NCBI RefSeq assembly: GCF_014489845.1
Contig: NZ_JABURY010000006.1
Span: forward strand, 1 to 64,000
Length of the DNA: 64,000 nt
Origin: Frischella japonica
GTDB taxonomy: Bacteria > Pseudomonadota > Gammaproteobacteria > Enterobacterales > Orbaceae
Direction: 5' to 3'
The notes beneath the pieces were generated by a model. That model was given only the letters and a program-made list of their open reading frames with translations. It was not told the DNA's origin and searched no databases. Positions 11,209 to 19,980 of the stretch are shown in pieces. The number at the start of each line of letters is the position of its first letter. Within the stretch, counting starts at the first letter, position 1. A program made the translations under genes and the position numbers.

Positions 11209-12117
11209 TTAATAAATTCCAAAATATTTTGCTCGTTCTAAAATATCGGCTGCCCAACGGTGTTGGGTCGTCGGTTCACACATTGAGCCATTTACTTTGA
11301 AAACACCTTGTGTGGTGGCTAATATTTGTTGTGCTTCTGTGAATTCTTGTTGTGAAACACGATAGGCCTGATCAATGACTGTGAGTTGTGAAGGGTGGAT
11401 AATGGTTTTTCCAATTAGACCATGGTTAATATCTAAGATCACCTCTTGCCTTAATAAATCATTATCGGAAAAATGTTCACAAACCGGGGCAGTGAGATAA
11501 AAATTGTTCTGTGCAAAAACTGTCACTAACATTTTGATTAGGTAACCAATTGGTCCATCATAAAGCGTCATATTGCGATGGCGGCGTAAACGCAGACCAT
11601 TCATTAAATCATTTCCACCAATACGTAATACTAGAATTTTATCTCGACAGGGGTGAGCATTTAAAGTATCAGATAATTGCTGCATTTTGATAATATTATA
11701 GACATCTTGTGTTTCAAGGGTTGGCATCCAATAGAGTGATGTTGTGCGCAAAGCTTGCCACCAATCATCTAGACAATTTGCATCAAATTTTGGCAATACA
11801 AAACCCACCATATAGCTTAGGTCAACATTGGTAATAATCCATTTTGCCATGGCGATATTTCTGGGGCGTACAAAAATAAGCGGTAACTGATTACCAGATG
11901 GGTTATTTGTATAAAAACTGGCGACTTGTAACATGGTTTGCTGTAAATTGTGTTTAGCAAACAAAATATCTTCACTTTTAATCGCATCTTCTAGACAAAT
12001 TATTATTGATTTAAGAGTCGGATATTTATTATTAATAATAATTTTTGTCAGATCGGGATGATTTGCCGGAATATATAAACTGGAACCAATATTCCATGGT
12101 GATATCGTCTTATTCAT
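11209..12117 (-). CDS. HpcH/HpaI (CitE-like) aldolase of the ter biosynthetic block
   Basis: This 302-residue TIM-barrel protein resembles citrate lyase beta subunits and other C-C lyases of the HpcH/HpaI superfamily. Recognisable pieces are IICLEDAI near residue 39, FVRPRN, VLPK, the TLET strand, RIGGNDL and GKTIIHPSQL. These carry the acidic metal ligands and the acyl-binding arginine of the family. Its ATG overlaps the stop of the upstream gene (TAATG). Aldolases of this type recur in ter-linked operons with two PRTase-like proteins and an ATP-grasp enzyme, where a nucleoside-like product has been predicted. The substrate is unknown. Confidence 0.85.
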   Translation of the reverse strand: MNKTISPWNIGSSLYIPANHPDLTKIIINNKYPTLKSIIICLEDAIKSEDILFAKHNLQQTMLQVASFYTNNPSGNQLPLIFVRPRNIAMAKWIITNVDLSYMVGFVLPKFDANCLDDWWQALRTTSLYWMPTLETQDVYNIIKMQQLSDTLNAHPCRDKILVLRIGGNDLMNGLRLRRHRNMTLYDGPIGYLIKMLVTVFAQNNFYLTAPVCEHFSDNDLLRQEVILDINHGLIGKTIIHPSQLTVIDQAYRVSQQEFTEAQQILATTQGVFKVNGSMCEPTTQHRWAADILERAKYFGIY

Positions 12118-13196
12118 TAAGTAACCTTTTTTATAATAGTGACTGCACGATAATTACCCAATTGACTCTTATCTTCAATAATTTCAATATTTTTATTCTT
12201 AGCTAAATAAACTAAGAGTTCAACATCAGGATCATGAATATCTCGAACGAGGACATGATCGGGCACACGTCTAAGTACTGCTCTTGTTGCTTCAGCAATA
12301 CCAGGTTTAATTCGGTTTAAATTTGAAATATGATATTTATCGGCTAAATGATGAATAACTTGTTGACTTTTTAAGCGTAATTTTTGTTTTTCATCTGGAT
12401 TAAGGCTTAAAACAGGTAGTTGTTTTAAATCCATCTGGGAACGATGTTGATCAACGATATCGGCTATATATTGGCTGCATTCAAATCGAGTTAAATGATG
12501 GCATTCAATACAACCGTGTAAACCTTCATTCAACCAAATAGAACGAGAAATCATGCCCGATACGGGAGCACCCATGATTCCAAATGGAATAAGCCAATCA
12601 TCATCACTGGCAGATGCCCAGGCATAACCACAGGGATCAGCTAAAACGACCAGTTTTGGACTGCCATGATAACCCGGTCTTTCGGCTAGTGATTGTTGTA
12701 ATTGTTGGGTAATTGCACCTTTACCGGTCCAGCCATCTACAAAAACAATGCCTGCATGTCCATGTTTTTTTTCAATCCAATCCATTGCGGTGGTATCAAT
12801 ACCACGATCACGAATAATGCTAACACCATAATGATAGCTGGTTTTTCCCAGATCATTTAATGCTCTTTGCAACATGACACCAAGTGGCACACCGGCACGA
12901 ACTAAGCTAACTAATACGATAGGTGTCGATATGTGTTGTGCTAAGAAAATGGCAAGTTGTAACACTTCTTTGGCTAATCGCGACCCTTCTTTTTGGATCG
13001 CTTTTTCAAAGAGATCTAAATGCCAACTGGTTGGTTCAGGTTCATGACTGATCATCTCTGAATAGTGCTTTTTGCCAGATTGGATTAATTTTTCTTTAAG
13101 TTCTACCGGTGTCGTTGCCATTTCCACACGTTTAAGTAAGAATTGTACGTCTTGTGTTTTATATGAACCAGAAAAGGGTTTAATATTCTCCATCAT
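12117..13196 (-). CDS. StiP/PRTase-like protein with C-terminal PELOTA-type domain
   Basis: This protein of about 359 residues matches the ter-linked family named in databases as 'cysteine protease StiP' and, in comparative work, as a divergent phosphoribosyltransferase fused to a PELOTA RNA-binding-like domain. The PRPP-loop-like segment IVFVDGWTGKGAIT lies near residues 150-163, after LVRAGVPLG. The C-terminal 70 residues (from about 290) form the PELOTA-like part, containing ATRAVLRRVPDHVLVRD. I start it at the ATG that overlaps the previous stop as TGATG, rather than at a GTG one codon earlier. Whether it acts as transferase or protease cannot be told from sequence. The PRPP-like loop and the PRTase partner upstream favour transferase. 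Confidence 0.8.
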   Translation of the reverse strand: MMENIKPFSGSYKTQDVQFLLKRVEMATTPVELKEKLIQSGKKHYSEMISHEPEPTSWHLDLFEKAIQKEGSRLAKEVLQLAIFLAQHISTPIVLVSLVRAGVPLGVMLQRALNDLGKTSYHYGVSIIRDRGIDTTAMDWIEKKHGHAGIVFVDGWTGKGAITQQLQQSLAERPGYHGSPKLVVLADPCGYAWASASDDDWLIPFGIMGAPVSGMISRSIWLNEGLHGCIECHHLTRFECSQYIADIVDQHRSQMDLKQLPVLSLNPDEKQKLRLKSQQVIHHLADKYHISNLNRIKPGIAEATRAVLRRVPDHVLVRDIHDPDVELLVYLAKNKNIEIIEDKSQLGNYRAVTIIKKVT

Positions 13197-13984
13197 CACG
13201 CTTTCCCAAAAATTGATTGTTTAATGGTGTCACAAAACTGGCTTTTTTGTGGAATACAAAACCAATTGCATAATTGCATAAAACTAAAATCGCTCAAGCT
13301 ATCTCCCATACCCAATATTGGGAAAATGCCTCTTTCACGTTTTAATTTATCGAGTAACCAAGCGGTTGCTTTACCTTTTTCTATTGGGGTGGGGATCCAC
13401 GCAATGTTGTTACCATTGCGATGAATATAAAATCCTTCACTATCCAAAAGGGTTTCTAGCTCATCAGCAAATTGGTAAAGTTCTGCAATGTGATTACTAT
13501 CACGATGTTTCATTACAAAATAGATAGGTACATCATCATATTCATAATTAATTCTTACCCATGCATTGAGTTTTTGTTGTTGCATCATCTGCTCAATCTG
13601 TTGTTGTAAAGTGATTAAACGCTGACTGTAAGGGTGCATGGCGTGGCAAATTTGTTGTTGCCAAGCTGTATCACAATGTCCATTGGGATCTATGATTACC
13701 GCGCCATGGGTGGTTATTGCCCAAGAACGAAACGGTAATTTGACCCGTTTTATTTCTTCAGTACCACGTGCTGTAACGGGAATAACATCAGCATATTGTA
13801 GTAGCCATTGTACTAATAAAAATTGCTCTTCGGTCATAAAACTGCGAGGCATGAGTGTTCGGTCAAGTGCAGCTATATGTTGAGCTGTAATTTGCCATTC
13901 TTGTTGCATTTTGCGCTTAGTTTGAAATAACGTATCATCTAAGTCAGTCAAAACAACTGGTCTGTTTGTTAATGGATTAGGCAT
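13196..13984 (-). CDS. HAD-superfamily (Cof-type) phosphatase of the ter block
   Basis: This 262-residue HAD hydrolase has motif I DLDDTLF with both aspartates (near residues 14-20), motif II in VTARGTEE, the KGKATAW lysine, and motif IV GMGDSLSDFSF. The large cap between motifs II and III makes it a C2-type (Cof/sucrose-phosphatase-like) enzyme, which usually acts on sugar or nucleotide phosphates. It overlaps both neighbours by a few bases, so it belongs to one translationally coupled unit. A dephosphorylation step in the predicted nucleoside-like pathway is the natural role. This is inference. Confidence 0.87.
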   Translation of the reverse strand: MPNPLTNRPVVLTDLDDTLFQTKRKMQQEWQITAQHIAALDRTLMPRSFMTEEQFLLVQWLLQYADVIPVTARGTEEIKRVKLPFRSWAITTHGAVIIDPNGHCDTAWQQQICHAMHPYSQRLITLQQQIEQMMQQQKLNAWVRINYEYDDVPIYFVMKHRDSNHIAELYQFADELETLLDSEGFYIHRNGNNIAWIPTPIEKGKATAWLLDKLKRERGIFPILGMGDSLSDFSFMQLCNWFCIPQKSQFCDTIKQSIFGKA

Positions 13985-15098
13985 AACAAATTACCTCAAC
14001 ATTAGATGAAATCGTTTTTAATTGTTGGATAAATGTGGGATCAATACTATCAACTGACGTTTCAATACATAAGCGGATTTTGTCAAATTGTTGATGAGCA
14101 ATATTATAAATAAAGTTAGGAATACCTTGTCCATAATTATCCGCAAAGGATAGAGCAGATTTTATTGCCATTCCCTGTGCGATTGGGGAACGGGTGGTGG
14201 AAGCAAATAATACTTTCTCACCTTGTTGTTCTAAACGCTCTGCTAATAAAAATGGTTTCCACAGAAATTCCCCCGTGCCAATTACTAAAGTAGTTTTACC
14301 AGGATGAGCGGTAACATGGTGACCTAAATTATCTTGACTATGAGTGATACCTAATCGCCCCCAATCTTGTGGACCTACGATAATATTATGCTTTTGACTA
14401 GTAACATTAACCGCCGGCATGATAGGTGGTTTGGCATTTAAATTAGGTTGCCATGACCACTGGCCATTTAATAAAGCATAAGTTTGTATTGTAATATTAT
14501 TATGGCTAAGTTGGTTTTGATTCCAATTGATAAGCGTTAATATAATGATATTTTCAATGTTTTTTAAATAATTGGTATCTAATAAGGCACTGATAAGATT
14601 TCTAAATGTGTTACCGGTCGTCATTTCATCATCAATTAATACTAACGTCTTGGCTTGATTCAGACACGATCGCATCGTTGGTTCTGTTGGCAAATAAATA
14701 AGATGATCAGTTGCATGGCTATGATTTTCTTTAAATTCACATAACAATTCAGCATCCATCGTATGGCGAGTTGACGTTAATAGAATTGCCTGTTCGAACT
14801 TGTTTTTTGCTTCATGGAATACTCCTGCAGCTAATCCAACAGCGGTTTCTGCCATACCGATGAATACTGCGTTACCAGCAATGTCATTCGGTAACATGTG
14901 GCTTAATTCGCGATAACTATTACGCATCTTAGCTGGCGAAACAGGAATATGTTTACCTAATATTTTACTGACAAATAAAAAGGCACGTTTAGGATTATTT
15001 CTTTCAGCAATATCAAACAGATCTTCTGCTGAAAATTTTCCTTTTTGATAATTAAATGAAAGTGTGCCTCTGATTAACTGTTTTTTATTATAATTCAT
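13977..15098 (-). CDS. phosphoribosyltransferase with C-terminal TRSP domain
   Basis: This 373-residue protein is a type I PRTase-like enzyme. The PRPP-binding loop LVLIDDEMTTGNTF sits at about residues 152-165. A C-terminal TRSP domain (roughly 230-373) carries its namesake motif in STTRSPIAQG near residues 300-309. This two-domain family is found almost only in ter-linked operons beside an ATP-grasp enzyme. It presumably joins a base-like group to ribose phosphate from PRPP. Its start overlaps the ATP-grasp stop codon as ATGA, and its end overlaps the HAD gene by 8 bases. Confidence 0.85.
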   Translation of the reverse strand: MNYNKKQLIRGTLSFNYQKGKFSAEDLFDIAERNNPKRAFLFVSKILGKHIPVSPAKMRNSYRELSHMLPNDIAGNAVFIGMAETAVGLAAGVFHEAKNKFEQAILLTSTRHTMDAELLCEFKENHSHATDHLIYLPTEPTMRSCLNQAKTLVLIDDEMTTGNTFRNLISALLDTNYLKNIENIIILTLINWNQNQLSHNNITIQTYALLNGQWSWQPNLNAKPPIMPAVNVTSQKHNIIVGPQDWGRLGITHSQDNLGHHVTAHPGKTTLVIGTGEFLWKPFLLAERLEQQGEKVLFASTTRSPIAQGMAIKSALSFADNYGQGIPNFIYNIAHQQFDKIRLCIETSVDSIDPTFIQQLKTISSNVEVICYA

Positions 15099-16165
15099 AA
15101 TGATATTGTGATTAGATTAGATAAATTTTCTGGATATTCAATTACAGAGGTTGCCGAAATCACCTCAGCTTTTTTGAAATGTTGCTGACAGTAGGTTTGA
15201 ATTTGTGCTTGGCTAAGGATATCGAGATGGAATAAGACCATCAAACCAGCTAAATTAACCCCACTATATTGGGTATAGCCTACACCACCAGATGGACGCA
15301 TATTGATTTCTAATAGTAGTGGATGACCGGATTTGTCCATCCGTGTTTGAACATTGACTAGTCCATCTGCCTGCATGATATTTGCACAGCGACAAGCAAG
15401 TTCATAAGCGGGACCACTATTTTTAAGATATTGTTTTGACCCGTGCTTTTCTCTAGCTATGGCACATATTACTTCCCCCCGATTGACTACCATATCGACC
15501 GAATGTTCTGGCGAATGTAAATATGGCATTAAAACCATTGGTGGGAATGAATCTGCTGCGGCATAAAGCTGAAGATATACACTTGGTTTTACTACTCGTT
15601 GTTCAGGATGAGAAAATATTTTGGCTGCCGATACATTGTCATCAAAACGCCAAAAACCCATGCCATAAATACCGTGTACTGGTTTAATACATAATGAATC
15701 ATAAGGAGGATTATCAATATGTTGTTGTAACTGTTCTAAATGTTCAATCAATATGGAAGGCACAACCGGTAATTGATGCTGTTGCATAAATAAGGCAAAA
15801 TCCATTTTATTATTTGAGCATTTTAATAAATCTATATCACTTCCGCCGGTGATTAATTTCACACCCATTGCTTCAATTTGTGTTCGATGTTGTTCGAACC
15901 AAATAGCATTTTTCACAATATACATAACATCAATATGATATTGAGCAAGAACGTTGATAATAAAAGGTAACTTTTGGTGTTCTTCAGTTGGTTCAATGAA
16001 GGCAAAATCAGCAACAGATAAAATTTCATTGCGATTTTCGCGGTGCGAAGCAAAAATTTCTATTGTCAGGTTTTGTTCTTTAATAAATTTCTTTACGGCT
16101 AAAATGATGTCTCGTTGAGACGAGAAACCTTCCATAAACCAAATTCTTTTTATTTTATTATCCAT
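15095..16165 (-). CDS. ATP-grasp carboxylate-amine ligase-like protein
   Basis: This 356-residue protein has the ATP-grasp fold. An N-terminal pre-ATP domain starts near RIWFMEGF. The nucleotide-binding segment CIKPVHGIYGMGFWRF follows, and the magnesium-binding segment LLEINMRPSGGVGYTQYSG carries the expected Glu and Asn. ATP-grasp enzymes form amide, peptide or thioester bonds through an acylphosphate. In ter operons this family is predicted to ligate an amino acid or other carboxylate to the PRTase product. It is coupled to the PRTase gene by a 4-base overlap and lies 36 bases after the HAD-IB gene. Confidence 0.85.
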   Translation of the reverse strand: MDNKIKRIWFMEGFSSQRDIILAVKKFIKEQNLTIEIFASHRENRNEILSVADFAFIEPTEEHQKLPFIINVLAQYHIDVMYIVKNAIWFEQHRTQIEAMGVKLITGGSDIDLLKCSNNKMDFALFMQQHQLPVVPSILIEHLEQLQQHIDNPPYDSLCIKPVHGIYGMGFWRFDDNVSAAKIFSHPEQRVVKPSVYLQLYAAADSFPPMVLMPYLHSPEHSVDMVVNRGEVICAIAREKHGSKQYLKNSGPAYELACRCANIMQADGLVNVQTRMDKSGHPLLLEINMRPSGGVGYTQYSGVNLAGLMVLFHLDILSQAQIQTYCQQHFKKAEVISATSVIEYPENLSNLITISL

Positions 16166-16201
16166 ATTATCCTAAATGGTGTTGATAGATTTAATTAATA
16201 T

Positions 16202-16807
16202 TTATTTTGCATTAATTTCGATAAATTGTTGTTGTTTGTTGGACCACATAAAGCCTTTTTTAGCTAATTTAAGCATCGGAATATCGCCGATGGTATCACC
16301 ATAGGCATAGCAATTTTCAGTTTGAATTTGGGGATATTGTTTTAAAATTTGATCGACTTTTTCTTCACCATAACAATTCTGGCCTATCATTAATGGCGGT
16401 GTACCTAAAAAAGGCGTTGCAATGACATGGGTAAAGTGATTTTGTTTTGCCCATGGTACTAAATAAAGATTAATTGAAGCACTTACCAAAATGCATTCGT
16501 CGCCATTTTTAACATGTTTTTCTAATATAGCCATACCTTCAGGACGCATCATCCTCGGTAAAATTGAATCTATGAATTGCGTAACAAACTGCTCCAATTG
16601 CGTTGGTGTATATTTTGATAGATAAAGTAATAGGGCTTTATTTTTAACTTGTCCACGTAAATTTCTATTAAAGAAATAACGACAGATTAAAGGTAATATA
16701 AAGATCGATTTTAATACAAACCTCGGCCAACCGACAACAAATAAAAGAAAAGGTAATAATGAATCTTTAGTGGTTAAGGTACCGTCAAAATCAAAAAAGA
16801 CTTTCAT
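16202..16807 (-). CDS. HAD-IB family phosphatase
   Basis: This 201-residue HAD hydrolase of the phosphoserine-phosphatase-like IB subgroup has motif I FFDFDGTLTTKDS at residues 4-16, motif II CILVSASIN, and motif III/IV in YAYGDTIGDIPML. A hydrophobic, basic stretch lies in the small cap (residues 20-50). The preferred substrate is unknown; relatives dephosphorylate phosphoserine, histidinol phosphate and similar compounds. It opens the biosynthetic block, separated from the kinase gene upstream by 123 AT-rich bases. It is the second phosphatase of the block. Confidence 0.85.
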   Translation of the reverse strand: MKVFFDFDGTLTTKDSLLPFLLFVVGWPRFVLKSIFILPLICRYFFNRNLRGQVKNKALLLYLSKYTPTQLEQFVTQFIDSILPRMMRPEGMAILEKHVKNGDECILVSASINLYLVPWAKQNHFTHVIATPFLGTPPLMIGQNCYGEEKVDQILKQYPQIQTENCYAYGDTIGDIPMLKLAKKGFMWSNKQQQFIEINAK

Positions 16808-16930
16808 TTTTAATGTTAGATTCCTATTAATTTAAAATAAATGTATTCAATCAACTAATTATAATTAATTGTTTAATGATTGAAATTAATTAGTTAATTA
16901 TATACTTCTAATAATAGATATAAAGATATT
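16808..16930. other. AT-rich gap between signalling and biosynthetic blocks
   Basis: This is the longest gap between successive genes in the 12-23 kb run. It contains an inverted repeat with arms AACTAATT (16853-16860) and AATTAGTT (near 16888-16895). It could be an attenuator, an RNA processing site or a promoter for the biosynthetic genes. Nothing in the sequence decides between these. Confidence 0.3.
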
Positions 16931-18430
16931 TTAATTGTCAATTAATTGGACAACAACTAAACGCCCACCATCTTCGCGTGATAATACAAACTGTGTACCA
17001 TCTTGAAGCGCTATTTTATCTCCGGTAGCAATTATTGTTTTGTCAGGAAGCGACATTAAATGCTCAATACCTTCATTGACTAACCACCATTGATCTTTGT
17101 GCAATATGAAATAGCCGACTCTCTTTTTTAAGTTTTCAGCAAGTCGTTCATTAGGTGCGATCAACCGATTTACATGCCATGGAAATAACGATTGTCCACT
17201 CCATACCATTAAACGGTGGTCATCTGGGCGGTAGCTGCCGGTCATTCTGGATGAATAGAGGTTTAAAATAGGTAGTTTACCTTTATAAGGTGTACCACAA
17301 TAGGGACAAGATGGCGCAGTTTTTCCTGAGAAAACATACCATTGTTGTTCACATTGTTTATTTTGACAGGGTTGAATTAAATCAATGGTTTTAACCAATG
17401 CGGTTTCCCATTCATCAGCAGTTGGTCTTTTGGCGGGATCATGAAGACCATCGATGAATGCACGTTCAAATAGTTTGGATAAATATGGACCAGTTATAGT
17501 ATAAGGAATTTTCGTTGGGTCGCCCCATGGTAATGCCGCTGGGGAGATTTGTTTTATTTTAACAGCATTACTTTTGTCTGTCGGATGTTCAATAAATAAG
17601 GCTTTTTCGCCCATTGTCATCGATTCATCTCGCATTTCATCATTAATATCGTGTACCTTGCCACCTCTTAAAGGATGGCGATATAATAAATACATATAAA
17701 TTAAAACCGCTAAAGCATGACGATCAGTTGTAATACTTGGCAATACCCGCTTAGGATCATCTTTGTTGAGATGGGCTGTTTTGACTACTTCTGGGGCGAT
17801 AAAATCTGGGGTACCTACAACGTCAGGTGGAAATTTTCCAGGTACAACTAATCCATCGATATCAATGATACAGGCGTGACCTAATTCAGGGTCAATTAAT
17901 ACATTTTTATAACTTAAATCACTATGACATAAACCGGCAGCATGCATTCTTCTTACTGCACGCGATAATTGTAGACATATTTTTAAATAGGTCAGTAAGG
18001 TTCCTTTTTCACGTGGATCAAGAAATTTGTTACGATTGCTGGCACTGGCAAACCATTTGCCTTCTTTTTCTCGTCCTTTTATATTCAGGAAATCATTATT
18101 TTTCGAACCATATTTGAAAAAGAAATGTTTTTGATAAGTAGGGATAACGAGTCCTAATTGTCCCTGATGTTCAACAATATCAGTTGGCCAACAAAATAGA
18201 TTGTACCAATAATCACCACCTTGCTGAGTAAAAATATTTTGGAAATAACGTCCAGTAATCATTTCAATCCGTTCACGCGATTGTTGATTTTGTGGTTTTT
18301 GATAAAATGCAATGACATAGGATTTATCAGGTGAAAAATAGACGTTTTTCATCGTTCCAGCACCGATAATTTCATCCACATAACTGACTTGTTTACCACT
18401 TTTAGTCACACAATTTATAATTTTAGCCAT
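16931..18430 (-). CDS. Ser/Thr-type protein kinase with zinc ribbon, ter-linked
   Basis: This 499-residue cytoplasmic protein has an N-terminal kinase domain (about 17-345). It shows the glycine loop GAGTMKNVYF (23-32), the catalytic loop HSDLSYKNVLID (169-180), a metal motif DIDG (190-193) in place of DFG, and GTPDFIAPEV (206-215) as the APE-like segment. A zinc ribbon follows, with cysteines at 355, 360, 375 and 378. A beta-rich C-terminal domain of about 110 residues contains TGDKIALQDGTQFVLS and may be FHA-like. No membrane segment is seen. The next gene upstream encodes a PP2C phosphatase, so the two likely act on the same phosphoprotein, perhaps a vWA or TerD protein. Confidence 0.88.
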   Translation of the reverse strand: MAKIINCVTKSGKQVSYVDEIIGAGTMKNVYFSPDKSYVIAFYQKPQNQQSRERIEMITGRYFQNIFTQQGGDYWYNLFCWPTDIVEHQGQLGLVIPTYQKHFFFKYGSKNNDFLNIKGREKEGKWFASASNRNKFLDPREKGTLLTYLKICLQLSRAVRRMHAAGLCHSDLSYKNVLIDPELGHACIIDIDGLVVPGKFPPDVVGTPDFIAPEVVKTAHLNKDDPKRVLPSITTDRHALAVLIYMYLLYRHPLRGGKVHDINDEMRDESMTMGEKALFIEHPTDKSNAVKIKQISPAALPWGDPTKIPYTITGPYLSKLFERAFIDGLHDPAKRPTADEWETALVKTIDLIQPCQNKQCEQQWYVFSGKTAPSCPYCGTPYKGKLPILNLYSSRMTGSYRPDDHRLMVWSGQSLFPWHVNRLIAPNERLAENLKKRVGYFILHKDQWWLVNEGIEHLMSLPDKTIIATGDKIALQDGTQFVLSREDGGRLVVVQLIDN

Positions 18431-18471
18431 ATATCTATTTCTTATATTTAGTACCGATTTATTCTATTAAA

Positions 18472-19980
18472 TTACCATAACACAATTAAAGTTCGATCAT
18501 CATGGTTGCCAGGAGAAGCAAACGTCATCCAATCTAATAATGCTTTTGATGGATCTGTTGCTGTTTCTAAATATGGGGTCAGCTCATTAGTTAATTGATA
18601 CCATTTATCTTTATTATTTAGTTGAAAATCTGTTTCAAATTTTGGATCCGAAATACCATCCGTCATTAAGAAAAAATAATCAATATCTTGCCATTTGCCG
18701 ATCCGAATACGATTGTAAAAATCGAGTTCACGCATAATCGTATTATCGAGGAATCGTGTTTGCCCAGCAAATTCGCCACTATCAGCTACGCTTAATAAGC
18801 GAAGGTTATCTTTATAACTAAATGCGGCTATTGCCCCATCACCGACGGAAAATGTTGCAGCAAAAAAGTCATTACCGAGCTTCAACGTTACTGCGGCTAA
18901 AACCGTTGTAGAATAGGTTTTAAAGGCATGGTTTGTTTTATCAGCTTCAACTTCAAGCTGTTTTATTGCTAGTACTGCCGCATCACGAAACCAATTTTTA
19001 AATTGTAGTCCTACTTGTTGTGTAGCAATATGATCCCATTGTGTAACAAGGCTCACTAATGATTGATTCTCTGTGTCTAAAAGCTGATGTTTAAGGTATT
19101 CACCTATGGTAGTAACAGCTAATTTTGACCCCTTTCTGGAGTTACTTGCACTCCCTGCACCATCAGCAACAATGGTAATATTCCATCCATTTGCTAAGTG
19201 TTCCACGAAAAAATCATCATCTCGAAATGAGCCAACGTGAGCATGAGAGCGCCCACGACGACTTGCCGCAGCAATTTTAATTTCAGTCGATTCAATATAT
19301 TGATTGGCAAGGCTAGGTTTAAAATAGGGATCCTTCTCATCGGCCGGGATATCTTTCCATAAACTATTAGGGTCTGGATTAACAATTACCTCAATTTCTG
19401 TCGACTCAGTTGCATAGCCCTCGACCCGCCATTTAATTTGTATAGTATAGGTTCCGGCCCTTTGCGGTGTTCCTGCAATGGTTTTGGTCGTATTATTATA
19501 ATCAAGATTGAGATCAGTATGATTAAACAATACCTGTTCGATAATTAGATTAATATCTGCGGGAAACGATTTAACTTCAATGGCAGCTGAATAAGATTCA
19601 GCAACTTTTAGATTAGGTAGACAAAATTGTGGTGTATAACCCATTAATTGCGTGAATATTGGGAGATTAGATTGATTAATATTTTTTTCACTAATTGTCA
19701 TGCTGTCTATGGCAGATACTATTGAGCTGTTGGTTTTATACTCGAGCCAATGTGTGATCGGTACTGCAAAAGGTAAACTAACTGAAAAATAATCATTTGA
19801 TTCGCCATAGCCGTCTATTGTCTGTTCTAATTGCTGATGGATGTTGGTAATCAACTTAATAGTTTTATCAAGACTATTTTTAACTGATTCTTGTTGTATT
19901 AACTGTGCGATCTTATCTTGAGAAATCCCTGTAATAATTATAGCGATAATTTGTTGGTAAATCTCATCAGTTTTAGACAT
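18472..19980 (-). CDS. PP2C-type protein phosphatase with N-terminal Ig-like region, ter-linked
   Basis: This 502-residue protein has a C-terminal PP2C domain from about residue 235 to the end. The metal motif VADGAGSASNSRKGS lies at 271-285, with SVGDGAIAAF, FLMTDGISDP and the terminal GNHDDRTL also present. All the metal-binding aspartates are in place, so it should be active on phosphoserine or phosphothreonine. The N-terminal 200 residues include an Ig-like beta segment (TIAGTPQRAGTYTIQIKW, about 167-184), which may bind a partner. No signal peptide is seen. Its start overlaps the vWA/zinc-ribbon gene by one base (TAATG), and the kinase follows after 41 bases. Confidence 0.9.
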   Translation of the reverse strand: MSKTDEIYQQIIAIIITGISQDKIAQLIQQESVKNSLDKTIKLITNIHQQLEQTIDGYGESNDYFSVSLPFAVPITHWLEYKTNSSIVSAIDSMTISEKNINQSNLPIFTQLMGYTPQFCLPNLKVAESYSAAIEVKSFPADINLIIEQVLFNHTDLNLDYNNTTKTIAGTPQRAGTYTIQIKWRVEGYATESTEIEVIVNPDPNSLWKDIPADEKDPYFKPSLANQYIESTEIKIAAASRRGRSHAHVGSFRDDDFFVEHLANGWNITIVADGAGSASNSRKGSKLAVTTIGEYLKHQLLDTENQSLVSLVTQWDHIATQQVGLQFKNWFRDAAVLAIKQLEVEADKTNHAFKTYSTTVLAAVTLKLGNDFFAATFSVGDGAIAAFSYKDNLRLLSVADSGEFAGQTRFLDNTIMRELDFYNRIRIGKWQDIDYFFLMTDGISDPKFETDFQLNNKDKWYQLTNELTPYLETATDPSKALLDWMTFASPGNHDDRTLIVLW

